Counted from the first letter of the stretch, positions 1 through 8,839 are shown. The stretch: 51,659 nucleotides of DNA from JBDTDV01 sp039922875 (GCA_039922875.1 JBDTDV010000020.1:1-51659), one strand, 5' to 3'. Program-made: numbers and translations. Notes: generated by a model not told the origin, from the sequence alone.

Positions 1-74
1 TCGTACGGCGGCAGCGAGTCCAGGAGGGCTAATCCGGCTGGGGACAGCAGCTCGATCAGTTCTGCCCGGTCCAT
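1..74 (-). CDS. 5' end of a class I SAM-dependent methyltransferase-like protein (partial)
   Basis: Reading leftward from an ATG at 74, 24 codons stay open to the window edge, starting MDRAELIELLSPAGLALL and ending DSLPPY. This resembles the N-terminus of actinobacterial methyltransferases with a THUMP-like domain that are often encoded next to tsaD and groES. Only the first helix is visible, so no catalytic motif can be checked. The gene is divergent from groES across the repeat-rich region. The identification rests on a short remembered N-terminal pattern plus position and is tentative. Confidence 0.45.
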   Translation of the reverse strand, partial: MDRAELIELLSPAGLALLDSLPPY

Positions 75-586
75 CAGCCAAACCTACCAACCCGCTGCCG
101 GACCCGCTCCCACGGTCCGCTGCCGCCTGCTGCCGCCTGCCTGCTGCCGCCGCCTGCTGCTGCTGCCGGATCCGCTCCCACGGTCCGCTGCCGCCTGCCG
201 CCGCTCGCGTCCGTCGCTGCCTGCCTGCTGCCTGCCTGCTGCTGCCTGCCGCCGCTCGCGTCCGTCGCTGCTGCCGCCGCGGTTCCACGTCGCTGCCGGG
301 GCGAAATTCAGGATGGGAGCGGTCTCTGCAGCGTGGCGAGACGTGACATGCCGCCTGGTCCTGAATTCCGCCCCCGCTGCCGTCGACTGCCATCTGCCGA
401 GTGACCGCCGTCGCCCGCCGCCTGCCCGCCGTCGTCGCCGACTGACCGCCGCCGCCCCCGCCCGCCCGTCGCTCGCCGCCGCCGCCGCCGTCGCCGCCGC
501 CCGTCGCTCGCCGCCGTCGCCGCCGCAGTCGCCGCCGAGAATTCCGCGCCGGTGGCATCCGGATTCGGACCTGCGATCGGATCGGA
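75..586. repeat. Low-complexity CTG/CCG-rich intergenic region with internal repeats
   Basis: About 500 bp without a convincing gene. It is built from short CTGCC, GCCGCC and CGTCGC units. Longer near-copies recur: CCGCTCCCACGGTCCGCTGC at about 105 and 171, and GCCGCTCGCGTCCGTCGCTG at about 199 and 251. Open frames across it encode only Arg/Ala/Gly/Ser-rich low-complexity peptides on either strand, which is typical of GC-rich repeats rather than a protein. Imperfect inverted segments around CGAAATTCAGGA and CTGAATTCCG (about 302 and 361) could form hairpins. No promoter is identified inside it. Confidence 0.6.
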
Positions 587-613
587 TTGGCACTCACGTT
601 GCATGAGTGCCAA
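587..613 (+). promoter_or_regulatory. CIRCE operator 1 (HrcA site)
   Basis: A perfect inverted repeat TTGGCACTC-N9-GAGTGCCAA. The spacing and core match the CIRCE element bound by the heat-shock repressor HrcA (consensus TTAGCACTC-N9-GAGTGCTAA), with one compensated change in each arm. It lies about 77 bp upstream of the groES start. Confidence 0.9.
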
Positions 614-633
614 TGAAAGCTCTAAACTCATAC

Positions 634-660
634 TTAGCACTCTCGATGTGAGTGTGCTAA
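634..660 (+). promoter_or_regulatory. CIRCE operator 2 (HrcA site)
   Basis: TTAGCACTC-N9-GTGTGCTAA. The left arm is the exact CIRCE consensus and the right arm has one mismatch. It is 20 bp downstream of operator 1 and 29 bp upstream of the groES start, so HrcA bound here should block groES transcription. Confidence 0.9.
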
Positions 661-689
661 CTCAAGTCTTAGTGAGAAAGAGGTCAACA

Positions 690-986
690 GTGTCGGTCTC
701 CATCAAACCGCTCGAGGATCGCATCGTTATCAAGCAGGTCGATGCCGAGCAGACGACCGCTTCGGGTCTGGTCATTCCGGATACCGCGAAAGAGAAGCCC
801 CAAGAGGGCGAGGTCGTGGCGGTAGGCCCCGGCCGTATCGACGATAACGGTAATCGCGTTCCGCTCGATGTCGCAGTCGGTGACAAGGTCATCTACTCCA
901 AGTACGGCGGAACCGAGGTCAAGTTCGGTGGCGACGACCTTCTGGTGCTGTCGGCCCGCGACGTTCTCGCGGTAGTCGTTCGCTAG
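690..986 (+). CDS. groES: Co-chaperonin GroES (Hsp10)
   Basis: A 98-residue Cpn10 protein, normal for the family. It forms the heptameric lid of the GroEL folding chamber in the cytoplasm. The Cpn10 signature is at the N-terminus (SIKPLEDRIVIKQ) with the mobile loop around residues 17-35. I start at the GTG at 690, preceded by GAGAAAGAGG, because this gives the canonical N-terminus; the frame stays open upstream but runs through the CIRCE sites. Two CIRCE operators show HrcA control. groEL is not beside it, and a terminator follows directly, so groES is monocistronic here, as in many actinobacteria with separate groES and groEL loci. Confidence 0.97.
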   Translation: MSVSIKPLEDRIVIKQVDAEQTTASGLVIPDTAKEKPQEGEVVAVGPGRIDDNGNRVPLDVAVGDKVIYSKYGGTEVKFGGDDLLVLSARDVLAVVVR

Positions 987-1001
987 TAGTTCTGCTACAT
1001 C

Positions 1002-1043
1002 GAAGGCCCGGGTGGTTCTGCCATCCGGGCCTTCAGCTTTTTT
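1002..1043 (+). terminator. Rho-independent terminator after groES
   Basis: A perfect 10-bp stem, GAAGGCCCGG pairing with CCGGGCCTTC, with a 13-nt loop, followed by AGCTTTTTT. It sits 16 bp after the groES stop. Confidence 0.9.
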
Positions 1044-1121
1044 CTAGCATCCCTGGCGGGCTCACTGTCGTGCTATGGCAGCGGGAATACTGGGTGCACC
1101 CTGTCGAGTTGAGAGTCCGTG

Positions 1122-2084
1122 ATGCCACCACCACAGCCACTGCCGGGCACCGGGCCGTCTCCACTGCGTACCCCTGCCCAGCGCCGTCGCGCCGGTGTGC
1201 TCTACGGACTGTCGGCATACGGCCTGTGGGGCTTCCTGCCGCTGTACTTCCTCACGCTTGCACCGGCCAACGCGTTCGAGATCGTCGCGTGGCGGGTCTT
1301 GTTCTCGATCCTGTTCTGCGCCCTGGTGATAAGCGTCACCAACAAGTGGCGCCCCTTTTTCGATCTGCTGCGCCGGCCGCGGGTCGTGCTCACTCTCGGC
1401 ATCGCCGGCATCCTGATCTTCATCAACTGGCAGACCTACGTCTACGCCACCATGGAGGGCCACGTCGTTGAGGCGGCGCTCGGATACTTCATCAACCCGA
1501 TCGTGACGATTCTGCTTGGCGTGATGGTGTTGCGCGAGCGCATGCGCCCTACCCAGTGGGTAGCGGTGGGGGTGAGCCTGATCGCCGTGATCGTGCTGAC
1601 CGCGGGCTATGGTTCGCCGCCGTGGATCGCGTTGGTGTTGGCGTTCTCGTTCGGCCTGTACGGGCTGATCAAGAAGCGGGTCGGCCCGAGCGTGGATGCG
1701 CTCAGCGGGCTCACCCTGGAGACCCTGCTGTTGGCGCCGATCGCGATCATTCAGCTGGTCTTCGTCGGGGCGACCGTCGGCGTGACATTTGGTACGGTCA
1801 GCATCTGGCACTCTTTGCTGCTGCTGTCAGCAGGGGTGGTCACCGCCGTTCCATTACTGCTGTTCGCCGCCGCCGCCCGCCGGATTCCGCTGATCTACCT
1901 GGGCTTCATCCAATACCTCACGCCGATTCTGCAGTTTGTGGTCGGTGTGTCGATCCTGCATGAACCGATGACGTTCGAGCGCTGGGTCGGCTTCGGCCTG
2001 GTTTGGATCGCGCTGCTGATTCTGACCACGGATATGATCATCGCCGGCCGCGGCCCGCGCCGCGCCGCGCTGCAGCCGGTGTAA
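1122..2084 (+). CDS. rarD: EamA-family transporter RarD
   Basis: An integral membrane protein of 320 residues with about ten hydrophobic segments in the two-repeat EamA (drug/metabolite transporter) layout. The opening segment GVLYGLSAYGLWGFLPLYF and the early AWRVLFSILFC stretch are typical of RarD. The family has been linked to chloramphenicol resistance phenotypes, but the natural substrate is unknown. ATG 1122 is used because GAGAG lies about 6 bp upstream; a GTG one codon earlier is also possible. The gene stands alone between the groES terminator and guaB. Confidence 0.85.
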   Translation: MPPPQPLPGTGPSPLRTPAQRRRAGVLYGLSAYGLWGFLPLYFLTLAPANAFEIVAWRVLFSILFCALVISVTNKWRPFFDLLRRPRVVLTLGIAGILIFINWQTYVYATMEGHVVEAALGYFINPIVTILLGVMVLRERMRPTQWVAVGVSLIAVIVLTAGYGSPPWIALVLAFSFGLYGLIKKRVGPSVDALSGLTLETLLLAPIAIIQLVFVGATVGVTFGTVSIWHSLLLLSAGVVTAVPLLLFAAAARRIPLIYLGFIQYLTPILQFVVGVSILHEPMTFERWVGFGLVWIALLILTTDMIIAGRGPRRAALQPV

Positions 2085-2189
2085 GCGCGGAATACCGGGC
2101 CCGACGAACCGTTAAGCTTGAGTATTCGCCGCCACACGACCTGAGGCACCACACCGCACCACACCGAGGCAGCACACCGAAGAGGAGAC

Positions 2190-3692
2190 ATGGATCAACC
2201 CGATCCTTTTGGATTCACTGGACTCACCTACGACGACGTTCTCCTGCTCCCCGGGCATACGGACGTCATCCCCAGTGACGCGGAAACCTCCTCGCGCCTG
2301 ACCCGCACCATCACCGTGCAGACGCCGCTGCTCTCGGCGGCGATGGACACGGTCACCGAATCGCGGATGGCCATCGCCATGGCCCGCCAGGGCGGGCTTG
2401 GCGTGCTGCACCGCAACCTCTCCATCGCCGACCAGGCCGAACACGTCGATCGGGTCAAACGCAGCGAATCCGGCATGATCACAAACCCGGTGACCACCAC
2501 ACCGGAGGCCACCATCGCCGAGGTCGACGACCTGTGCGGCCAGTTCCGGGTCAGCGGCCTTCCCGTTATCGACGACGACGGCTTGCTGGTGGGCATTATC
2601 ACCAACCGAGACATGCGGTTCGTGCCCACCGCTGAACTGGGCACGACCCTGGTGCGCGAGGTGATGACCCGGATGCCGCTGATCACCGCACCGGTCGGCA
2701 TCGATCCCAGTGACGCTATCGCCATTCTCGCCGCGCACAAAATCGAAAAGCTCCCCCTGATAGACGACCGAGGCCGGCTCAAGGGCCTGATCACCGTCAA
2801 GGACTTCGACAAGTCCCAGCAATATCCGCTGGCCACCAAAGACGATGGGGGCCGGCTGCGGGTCGGCGCCGCGATCGGCTTCTTCGGTGACGCGTGGGAA
2901 CGCGCCGGCACCTTGGCCTCCGCTGGGGTGGACGTACTCATCGTCGATACCGCAAACGGCGACAGCGCCGGCGTGCTGGAGATCATCCGCAAGCTCAAAG
3001 GCGAACCGGCGTTCGCCGGTATCGACGTCATCGGCGGTAACGTCGCCACGCGCAGTGGTGCTCAGGCGCTGGTGGATGCCGGTGCCGACGCGATCAAGGT
3101 CGGCGTTGGTCCGGGCTCGATCTGCACCACCCGTATCATCGCCGGTGTCGGAGTGCCTCAGATCACCGCCGTGTACCAGGCGTCCCTGGCCGCCCGAGGC
3201 ACCGGTATCCCGGTGATCGCCGACGGCGGACTGCAATTCTCCGGAGACATCGCCAAGGCGCTGGTGGCGGGGGCGGATACCGTCATGCTCGGCTCGTTAC
3301 TGGCCGGCTGCGACGAGAGCCCGGGGGAACTGGTGTTTGTCAACGGCAAACAGTTCAAGAGCTATCGGGGGATGGGATCGCTCGGGGCGCTGCAGACCAG
3401 GGGCAAGAAGACCTCGTACTCCAAAGACCGCTACTTCCAGGCGGATGTACCCAGTGACGACAAGCTGATCCCTGAGGGCATCGAGGGCCAGGTGCCCTAT
3501 CGTGGGCCGGTTTCGGCCGTGGCATATCAGCTGATCGGTGGCCTTCGCCAGTCCATGTTCTATGTCGGAGCCCGGACCATCGCCGAGCTCAAGGAGAAGG
3601 GCTCCTTCGTACGGATCACCCCGGCCGGCCTGAAGGAATCGCACCCGCACGACGTGCAGATCGTGGTCGAGGCGCCCAACTACCGCCGGTAA
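2190..3692 (+). CDS. guaB: Inosine-5'-monophosphate dehydrogenase
   Basis: The 500-residue enzyme oxidises IMP to XMP with NAD+, the committed step of guanine nucleotide synthesis, as a cytoplasmic tetramer. It has a TIM barrel interrupted by a tandem CBS (Bateman) module at about residues 95-210. The active-site loop GPGSICTTR (about 305-315) carries the catalytic Cys. The C-terminal flap contains the YRGMGSLGAL stretch. GAGGAG lies 6 bp before the ATG. Length and domain order are normal. guaB3 (5.1 kb) and guaA (36.2 kb) complete the guanine branch in this window. Confidence 0.97.
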   Translation: MDQPDPFGFTGLTYDDVLLLPGHTDVIPSDAETSSRLTRTITVQTPLLSAAMDTVTESRMAIAMARQGGLGVLHRNLSIADQAEHVDRVKRSESGMITNPVTTTPEATIAEVDDLCGQFRVSGLPVIDDDGLLVGIITNRDMRFVPTAELGTTLVREVMTRMPLITAPVGIDPSDAIAILAAHKIEKLPLIDDRGRLKGLITVKDFDKSQQYPLATKDDGGRLRVGAAIGFFGDAWERAGTLASAGVDVLIVDTANGDSAGVLEIIRKLKGEPAFAGIDVIGGNVATRSGAQALVDAGADAIKVGVGPGSICTTRIIAGVGVPQITAVYQASLAARGTGIPVIADGGLQFSGDIAKALVAGADTVMLGSLLAGCDESPGELVFVNGKQFKSYRGMGSLGALQTRGKKTSYSKDRYFQADVPSDDKLIPEGIEGQVPYRGPVSAVAYQLIGGLRQSMFYVGARTIAELKEKGSFVRITPAGLKESHPHDVQIVVEAPNYRR

Positions 3693-3693
3693 C

Positions 3694-3718
3694 CGCCGGT
3701 TTCCAGCAGAGACCGGCG
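3694..3718. terminator. Possible bidirectional hairpin between convergent guaB and malY-like gene
   Basis: CGCCGGT and ACCGGCG form a 7-bp stem with an 11-nt loop in the 49-bp gap between two convergent genes. There is no T-tract, so this is only a weak terminator candidate. Confidence 0.3.
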
Positions 3719-3741
3719 CCCGAATCCGGGGCTCGCGGCGC

Positions 3742-4959
3742 TCAGCGGGCGGCGGCGAGGCGGCCGACCGCGTCCGTCAGCACCTCGGGTGAGCAACCGA
3801 AGTTGAGCCGGGCGAAGCCACGGCCCTGCGCGCCGAACGCCGGCCCGGAGGTGAGTGCGACGCCCGCGGCACGAAGCGCGCGGGAGCTCGGGTTGTCGCC
3901 CCAGCCCAGAGCGCGGAAGTCCAACCAGGCCAGATAGCTTGCCTGCGGTTCGCGGTACCCGACCTCCGGCAGATGCTCGGTGAGCAGCCGGGTCAGTAGC
4001 GAACGGTTTCCCTCGATCAGGCGAAGCAGCCCGTCCAGCCACTGCCCACCGTGCCCGAATGCGGCCGCGTTGGCGATTCGCCCGAAAATGCCGGTGCGGA
4101 AGTGAACTTCTTCGGGCAGCGCCGCGAGTAACCGAGTCATCCGGTCGCTCGCGGTGACGAAGAGCGCGCACTTGAGCCCGGCAACATTCCAGGCTTTGCT
4201 CGCCGATGCCGCCGCAATCCCGTGCTCCCGGGCCGCATCCGAGACGCTGAGGAACGGGGTGAAGACCGGTGGGGTGAGCGTGGACCCGGTTGCGAGACCG
4301 GCAGACGGGCTGCTCAGATGGGTCAGCGGCCCGTGCACCTCGTCGCTGATCACCGTGACGTCATAGCGCTCGGCGAGTTCAGCCACGGCGCGCAGCTCAT
4401 CGGCGGAATGCACCAGACCGAGCGGGTTGTGCGGGTTGCAGAGCAGATACGCGCGCGCGCCGTCGGCGAAGGCACGCTGCAGGCCGTCCAGGTCAAGCGA
4501 CCACGCTCCGTCCGCGCCTCCTCCGGCCGCGCCGTCGCCGGCCGCGGGTTCTCGCAGCGGAACCTCGATCACTCGGCCGCCGGCTTCGGGAATCAGGTCG
4601 AAGAACGGGGCGTACACCGGTGGATTGAGCACGACGGCATCGCCTGGCTTGATCGCCAGGCGCAAGGATTCGACGATCACCATGCTGATATCTGCGGTGC
4701 TGGACACTCGTGCCGGGTCCACCGACCAGTTCCAGCGCGCCGCGGCGAACGAGGCGAAGGCTTCAGGTAACTCGGTGTCGCGCGCCGCATAGCCGGTATC
4801 GGACCGAGCGATCGCGTCCTGCAATGCCTGCGCGATCGGCTCTGCCAGTGCGACGTCCAACTCGGCCACGAACAACGGCAGCACATGGTCCGGGTACTCA
4901 CGCCACTTCTCGCTGGTACGTGTTCGCAGTTGGCTCAGGGATGCCGCTTCAACCTTCAT
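3742..4959 (-). CDS. MalY/PatB-type PLP-dependent C-S lyase/aminotransferase
   Basis: A 405-residue fold-type I PLP enzyme of the MalY/PatB group, whose characterised members are cystathionine beta-lyases (cystathionine to homocysteine, pyruvate and ammonia). The PLP-binding elements are NPHNPLG, SDEVHGPLTH and the Schiff-base lysine in SASKAWNVAGLK near residue 255. A low-complexity Ala/Gly insertion lies at about residues 145-160. The frame remains open 22 codons upstream, but ATG 4959 gives the family-typical start MKVEAASLSQLR. It is divergent from guaB3 and convergent with guaB. The exact substrate cannot be read from sequence. Confidence 0.85.
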   Translation of the reverse strand: MKVEAASLSQLRTRTSEKWREYPDHVLPLFVAELDVALAEPIAQALQDAIARSDTGYAARDTELPEAFASFAAARWNWSVDPARVSSTADISMVIVESLRLAIKPGDAVVLNPPVYAPFFDLIPEAGGRVIEVPLREPAAGDGAAGGGADGAWSLDLDGLQRAFADGARAYLLCNPHNPLGLVHSADELRAVAELAERYDVTVISDEVHGPLTHLSSPSAGLATGSTLTPPVFTPFLSVSDAAREHGIAAASASKAWNVAGLKCALFVTASDRMTRLLAALPEEVHFRTGIFGRIANAAAFGHGGQWLDGLLRLIEGNRSLLTRLLTEHLPEVGYREPQASYLAWLDFRALGWGDNPSSRALRAAGVALTSGPAFGAQGRGFARLNFGCSPEVLTDAVGRLAAAR

Positions 4960-5065
4960 ACCGATAGCATGCCGCACGTCGCGCCTCGCGGCATCCGGGC
5001 GCCGGGCACTGTCCCGGCCGGGCACCGGGCCGGCGAGGGCGGCGCGATAGGCTTACCCGGTGACT

Positions 5066-6184
5066 ATGGAGATCGAAATCGGCAGGGCGAAGCGTGCTCG
5101 CCGCGCATTCGCGTTCGATGACATCGCGGTGGTGCCAAGTCGGCGCACCCGCGATCCCGAGGACGTTTCGGTCGCCTGGTCGATTGACGCATACCAGTTC
5201 GAGATCCCGTTCCTAGCAGCACCGATGGACTCCGTGGTCAGCCCGGCTACCGCCATCCGAATGGGTGAATTAGGCGGACTGGGTGTTCTCGACCTTGAGG
5301 GTGTGTGGACCAGGTACGAGGATCCGGAACCGATACTGGCCGAGATCCGCGAGCTGGCACGGCCAGAAGCCAGGGCCAGGATGCAGGAGATCTACGCGCA
5401 GCCGGTCAAGCCGGAGTTGGTCACCGCCCGGCTGGCCGAGATCCGCGCCGCCGGCGTCACCGTTGCCGGAGCCCTCTCGCCGCAGCGCACTCAGGAGCTT
5501 TACGAAACAGTGGTCGCCGCCGGCGTCGACCTGTTCGTCATCCGGGGCACCACCGTCTCGGCCGAGCACGTCTCCAAGGGCCGCGAACCCTTGAATCTGA
5601 AGAAGTTCATTTACGAGCTCGACGTCCCGGTCATCGTGGGTGGCGCGGCGACCTACACCGCGGCGTTGCATCTGATGCGCACCGGTGCGGCTGGAGTATT
5701 GGTGGGTTTCGGCGGCGGTGCGACCTCCACGACGCGTGCGACCCTTGGCATCCATGCGCCGATGGCGACCGCGATAGCGGATGTCTCTGGTGCGCGGCGC
5801 GATTACATGGACGAATCCGGTGGGCGCTACGTGCACGTCATCGCAGACGGCGGGTTGGGCAGCTCCGGCGACATCGTCAAGGCGATCGCCTGCGGCGCGG
5901 ATGCTGTGATGCTCGGCTCCGCTCTGGCCAGGGCAACCGACGCGCCGGGAGGTGGCTGGCACTGGGGTGCCGAGGCGCACCACCCCGAGCTGCCGCGGGG
6001 CGAGCGGATGCAGGTGGGCCAGGTCGCACCGCTGCGGGAGATCCTTTACGGGCCGGCCCAAATCGCTGACGGCACCGCAAACCTCGTCGGCGCACTGTGC
6101 AAATCGATGGCGACCACCGGGTATTCCGATCTGAAGGAATTCCAACGGGTCGAGGTTGTTGTCGCTCCGTATCGGGTGAACTGA
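5066..6184 (+). CDS. guaB3: GuaB3-family IMP dehydrogenase-related protein
   Basis: A 372-residue IMPDH/GMP-reductase-fold protein without CBS domains. The opening EIEIGRAKRARRAF and the SRRTRDPEDV stretch are typical of actinobacterial GuaB3. In the loop where IMPDH and GMP reductase keep their catalytic Cys (ICTTR in GuaB here), this protein reads ATSTTR, so a Ser replaces the Cys. A cyanobacterial GuaB3 has been reported as a GMP reductase, but the Cys loss makes the activity here uncertain. ATG 5066 gives the family N-terminus; a GTG two codons earlier is an alternative. The next gene follows after 8 bp. Confidence 0.88.
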   Translation: MEIEIGRAKRARRAFAFDDIAVVPSRRTRDPEDVSVAWSIDAYQFEIPFLAAPMDSVVSPATAIRMGELGGLGVLDLEGVWTRYEDPEPILAEIRELARPEARARMQEIYAQPVKPELVTARLAEIRAAGVTVAGALSPQRTQELYETVVAAGVDLFVIRGTTVSAEHVSKGREPLNLKKFIYELDVPVIVGGAATYTAALHLMRTGAAGVLVGFGGGATSTTRATLGIHAPMATAIADVSGARRDYMDESGGRYVHVIADGGLGSSGDIVKAIACGADAVMLGSALARATDAPGGGWHWGAEAHHPELPRGERMQVGQVAPLREILYGPAQIADGTANLVGALCKSMATTGYSDLKEFQRVEVVVAPYRVN

Positions 6185-6192
6185 CCGCCGCC

Positions 6193-6966
6193 ATGGAACC
6201 CGCCGCGATGGCCGGTCAGGGTGAGCCGGGCGAGGACTCGTCCGCCCGGTTTGCGCGAACGGTTCGGGGGCCGGCCGAACGCCTCGGCAGCGGCTTCATG
6301 ATCTCGCCTGAAGCGGCCGCCGTGCGCACCCAGACCGGTCTTCGTGGCTGGGAGGTCTACTTCGCCGGCCGATGCGGGGTACTCGGCGACGTCGATGCCG
6401 ATGTTGTTACAGCGTCCGCCGTGTTCTTCCCGCCGGCACGGGTTCGACCGCTCTGGGACGCGTCCGGCACGGTCGAATCGCGGGCGAGACTGGTGGACCG
6501 GTATGCCGAGGCCGCCCATGCCTGGGGTCTTCGTCGTCTCGATCGCTTTCCCGCGGCCGACCGCCTTGCCGAGCTGCTCGAGCCGCTGGTGGCCGTCGCT
6601 CCTGCCACGGCTGCACCGCTTTTCGCCGGCTGGCGCGCCCTGCCGCTGCCCGCGGACGGACCCGCCCGCGTGGTACACCTGCTGCAGGTGCTACGGGAAC
6701 ACCGCGGTGCCATGCACGGGGTGGCGGTGCTGGCATGCGGGCTCACGCCGCTGGAGGCCATCCTCTCCGGTCCCGAGGGCGTGGCGGGTGCCCGTTACTT
6801 CGGCTGGCCCGACCCGTTCCCGATCCCGAGTCCAGCCGTGCGCGCGGCGCGGGTGCGAGCAGAGAGACTCACGGATGCCCTTGAGGGCCCGGTCTGGGCT
6901 CGGCTCGGCGACCAAGCCGAGGAGTGCGTCCAGCTCCTGAAGTCCGCCGACGCGCAGCTGCGGTAA
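6193..6966 (+). CDS. SCO6745-like protein of unknown function
   Basis: A 257-residue, Ala-rich, mostly helical soluble protein. It carries the pattern I associate with the actinobacterial SCO6745 group: a GLRGWEVYFAGRCGVLG stretch near residue 45, then VVTASAVFFPPARV, and a C-terminal region with YFGWPDP. These proteins sometimes carry a winged-helix-like segment; no catalytic motif is visible. ATG 6193, 8 bp after guaB3, is preferred because upstream codons overlap the guaB3 end. It probably shares a transcript with guaB3. The function is unknown. Confidence 0.65.
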   Translation: MEPAAMAGQGEPGEDSSARFARTVRGPAERLGSGFMISPEAAAVRTQTGLRGWEVYFAGRCGVLGDVDADVVTASAVFFPPARVRPLWDASGTVESRARLVDRYAEAAHAWGLRRLDRFPAADRLAELLEPLVAVAPATAAPLFAGWRALPLPADGPARVVHLLQVLREHRGAMHGVAVLACGLTPLEAILSGPEGVAGARYFGWPDPFPIPSPAVRAARVRAERLTDALEGPVWARLGDQAEECVQLLKSADAQLR

Positions 6967-7075
6967 CGGATGCTCCGGGACGGAAAAAAGCACCACGAGT
7001 AGACTTGGCCTGATCTATCCGGTGAAACGTGAATCGCGAGCGTAGCGTGAACAACGTGAGTGAGGAGATCTGAAG

Positions 7076-8806
7076 ATGGCCACTGAAGAGTCACTTGACT
7101 ACCCATCCCGGCTTGGTCCGGATGAGCGCAATGCAGCTATCAAGGCGATGGCCCAGACCGAATTGGACATTCTGGTCATCGGCGGGGGCATCGTGGGAAC
7201 CGGCAGCGCCGTTGACGCGGTCACCCGCGGTTTGAGCGTGGGCCTGGTCGAGGAGCGGGACTGGGCATCCGGAACCTCCAGCCGATCTTCCAAACTCGTG
7301 CACGGCGGCATCCGCTATCTTGAGCAGCTGAACTTCCGCCTGGTCCGAGAGGCTCTCACGGAGCGGGGTCTGCTCCTGCAACGGATTGCCCCGCACCTGG
7401 TCAAGCCGGTCCGGTTCCTCTACCCGTTACACCGCCGCATCTTCGAGCGGGCATATGTCGGGGCCGGCATGCTGTTGTACGACATCTTTTCCTATACCGG
7501 CGGTCGGCCGCCCGGCGTTCCGCACCATCGGCACCTGTCCAAGCGGCAGGTGGAACGCTCGGTTCCGAGCCTCTCCCACAGCGGGTTGGTCGGGGGCATC
7601 ACCTATTATGACGCGCAGGTTGATGACGCCCGGTATGTGGCGAATCTGGCCAGGACCGCGGCGCACTACGGCGCCCACGTCGCCAATCGGGTGCGGGTGG
7701 AAGGTTTCCTGAAGGTAGGCGAACGCGTGGTCGGGGTTCAGGCCCGTGATCTGCAGACCGACGAACGCTTCGAGATCAAGGCTAAGCAGGTCGTCAACGC
7801 GACCGGAGTCTGGACCGATGACACCCAGTCGATGGTTGGTGCGCGCGGTCAATTCCGGGTGCGTGCCTCCAAGGGCGTCCATCTGGTCGTCCCCAGGGAC
7901 CGCTTCCAGTCGCAAATGGGCTTGCTTCTGCGCACCGAGAAGAGCGTGCTCTTCGTCATTCCTTGGGGCCGGCACTGGCTGATCGGAACGACCGACACGG
8001 ATTGGCACCTGGACAAGGCGCACCCCGCGGCGACCGCAGCCGACATCGACTACCTGCTCGAGCGGGTCAACGCCGTACTGCAGGTGCCGCTGACCAGGGA
8101 GGACGTCGAGGGTGTCTACGCGGGTCTTCGCCCGCTGCTGGCCGGCGAGTCCGACCAGACCTCCAAGCTGTCCCGCGAGCACTTGGTCGGGCATTCGGTA
8201 CCCGGACTGGTGGTCATCGCCGGCGGCAAGTGGACCACCTACCGGGTGATGGCCAAGGATGCGATCGATGCGGCCGTCGACGCGCTTGACGGCAAGATCC
8301 CTGCCAGCACGACGGAGGAGATCGCCCTGGTCGGAGCGGAGGGCTACCAGGCTGCGTGGAACAAACGCGGCCGGATCGCGGCCCGGTCCGGGCTGCACGT
8401 TACTCGGGTCGAACACCTCCTGAACCGCTACGGCACGATGACCGAGGACCTGATCGACCTCATCGTGCAGCGCCCGGAGCTGGGCGAGCCGCTGCCCGGT
8501 GCCGACGACTATTTAGCCGCCGAGGTCGTCTACGCGGTCAGTCACGAGGGCGCCCTGCACGTGGACGATGTACTGGCCAGGCGCACCAGGATCTCGATCG
8601 AGTCTTGGGATCGCGGTGTCTCAGCCGCCCCAGTGGCCGCGCGGCTGATGGCCGAGGTGCTCGGCTGGGATGAGGAGCGGGAAGAGCGTGAGGTGAACTT
8701 CTACCTGCAGCGGGTGGCGGCTGAGCGCGCAAGCCAGCGGCAACTCGACGATGCCTCTGCCGACCGGATCCGCCTGGAGGCCCCTGATATCGTCGGCTCG
8801 TTGTAG
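7076..8806 (+). CDS. glpD: Glycerol-3-phosphate dehydrogenase (aerobic, FAD)
   Basis: The 576-residue flavoenzyme oxidises glycerol-3-phosphate to dihydroxyacetone phosphate and passes electrons to the quinone pool at the membrane. The N-terminal dinucleotide motif GGGIVGTGSAVDAVTRG begins near residue 33, followed by SSKLVHGGIRYLEQ (substrate/FAD site). GGKWTTYRVMAKDA near residue 382 closes the FAD domain, and the C-terminal DAO_C helical domain is complete. AGGAG precedes the ATG. Length is normal. No glpF or glpK is adjacent. The stop codon lies inside the first copy of a 14-bp tandem repeat. Confidence 0.96.
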   Translation: MATEESLDYPSRLGPDERNAAIKAMAQTELDILVIGGGIVGTGSAVDAVTRGLSVGLVEERDWASGTSSRSSKLVHGGIRYLEQLNFRLVREALTERGLLLQRIAPHLVKPVRFLYPLHRRIFERAYVGAGMLLYDIFSYTGGRPPGVPHHRHLSKRQVERSVPSLSHSGLVGGITYYDAQVDDARYVANLARTAAHYGAHVANRVRVEGFLKVGERVVGVQARDLQTDERFEIKAKQVVNATGVWTDDTQSMVGARGQFRVRASKGVHLVVPRDRFQSQMGLLLRTEKSVLFVIPWGRHWLIGTTDTDWHLDKAHPAATAADIDYLLERVNAVLQVPLTREDVEGVYAGLRPLLAGESDQTSKLSREHLVGHSVPGLVVIAGGKWTTYRVMAKDAIDAAVDALDGKIPASTTEEIALVGAEGYQAAWNKRGRIAARSGLHVTRVEHLLNRYGTMTEDLIDLIVQRPELGEPLPGADDYLAAEVVYAVSHEGALHVDDVLARRTRISIESWDRGVSAAPVAARLMAEVLGWDEEREEREVNFYLQRVAAERASQRQLDDASADRIRLEAPDIVGSL

Positions 8807-8839
8807 ACATCTCGTTGTAGACATCTCGCGGTAGACGTC
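8798..8839 (+). repeat. Three-copy 14-bp tandem repeat at the end of glpD
   Basis: TCGTTGTAGACATC occurs twice in direct tandem (8798-8811, 8812-8825), followed by a degenerate third copy TCGCGGTAGACGTC (8826-8839). The glpD stop codon lies in the first copy. This looks like local slippage; no function is evident. Confidence 0.8.

Noticed and set aside
84..640. Open frames of 97-169 codons on both strands upstream of groES
   Set aside because: They encode Arg/Ala/Gly/Ser-rich low-complexity sequence from GC-rich repeats, mutually overlap in several frames and lack a ribosome site.
2112..3236. Long antisense frame over guaB (374 codons)
   Set aside because: It is a GC-bias shadow of guaB; its composition (Asp/Gly/Arg/His rich) and lack of motifs argue against coding. 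The same applies to other antisense frames, such as those over glpD (7427-8416), the DUF1116 gene (19266-20717) and pcrA (42349-43401).
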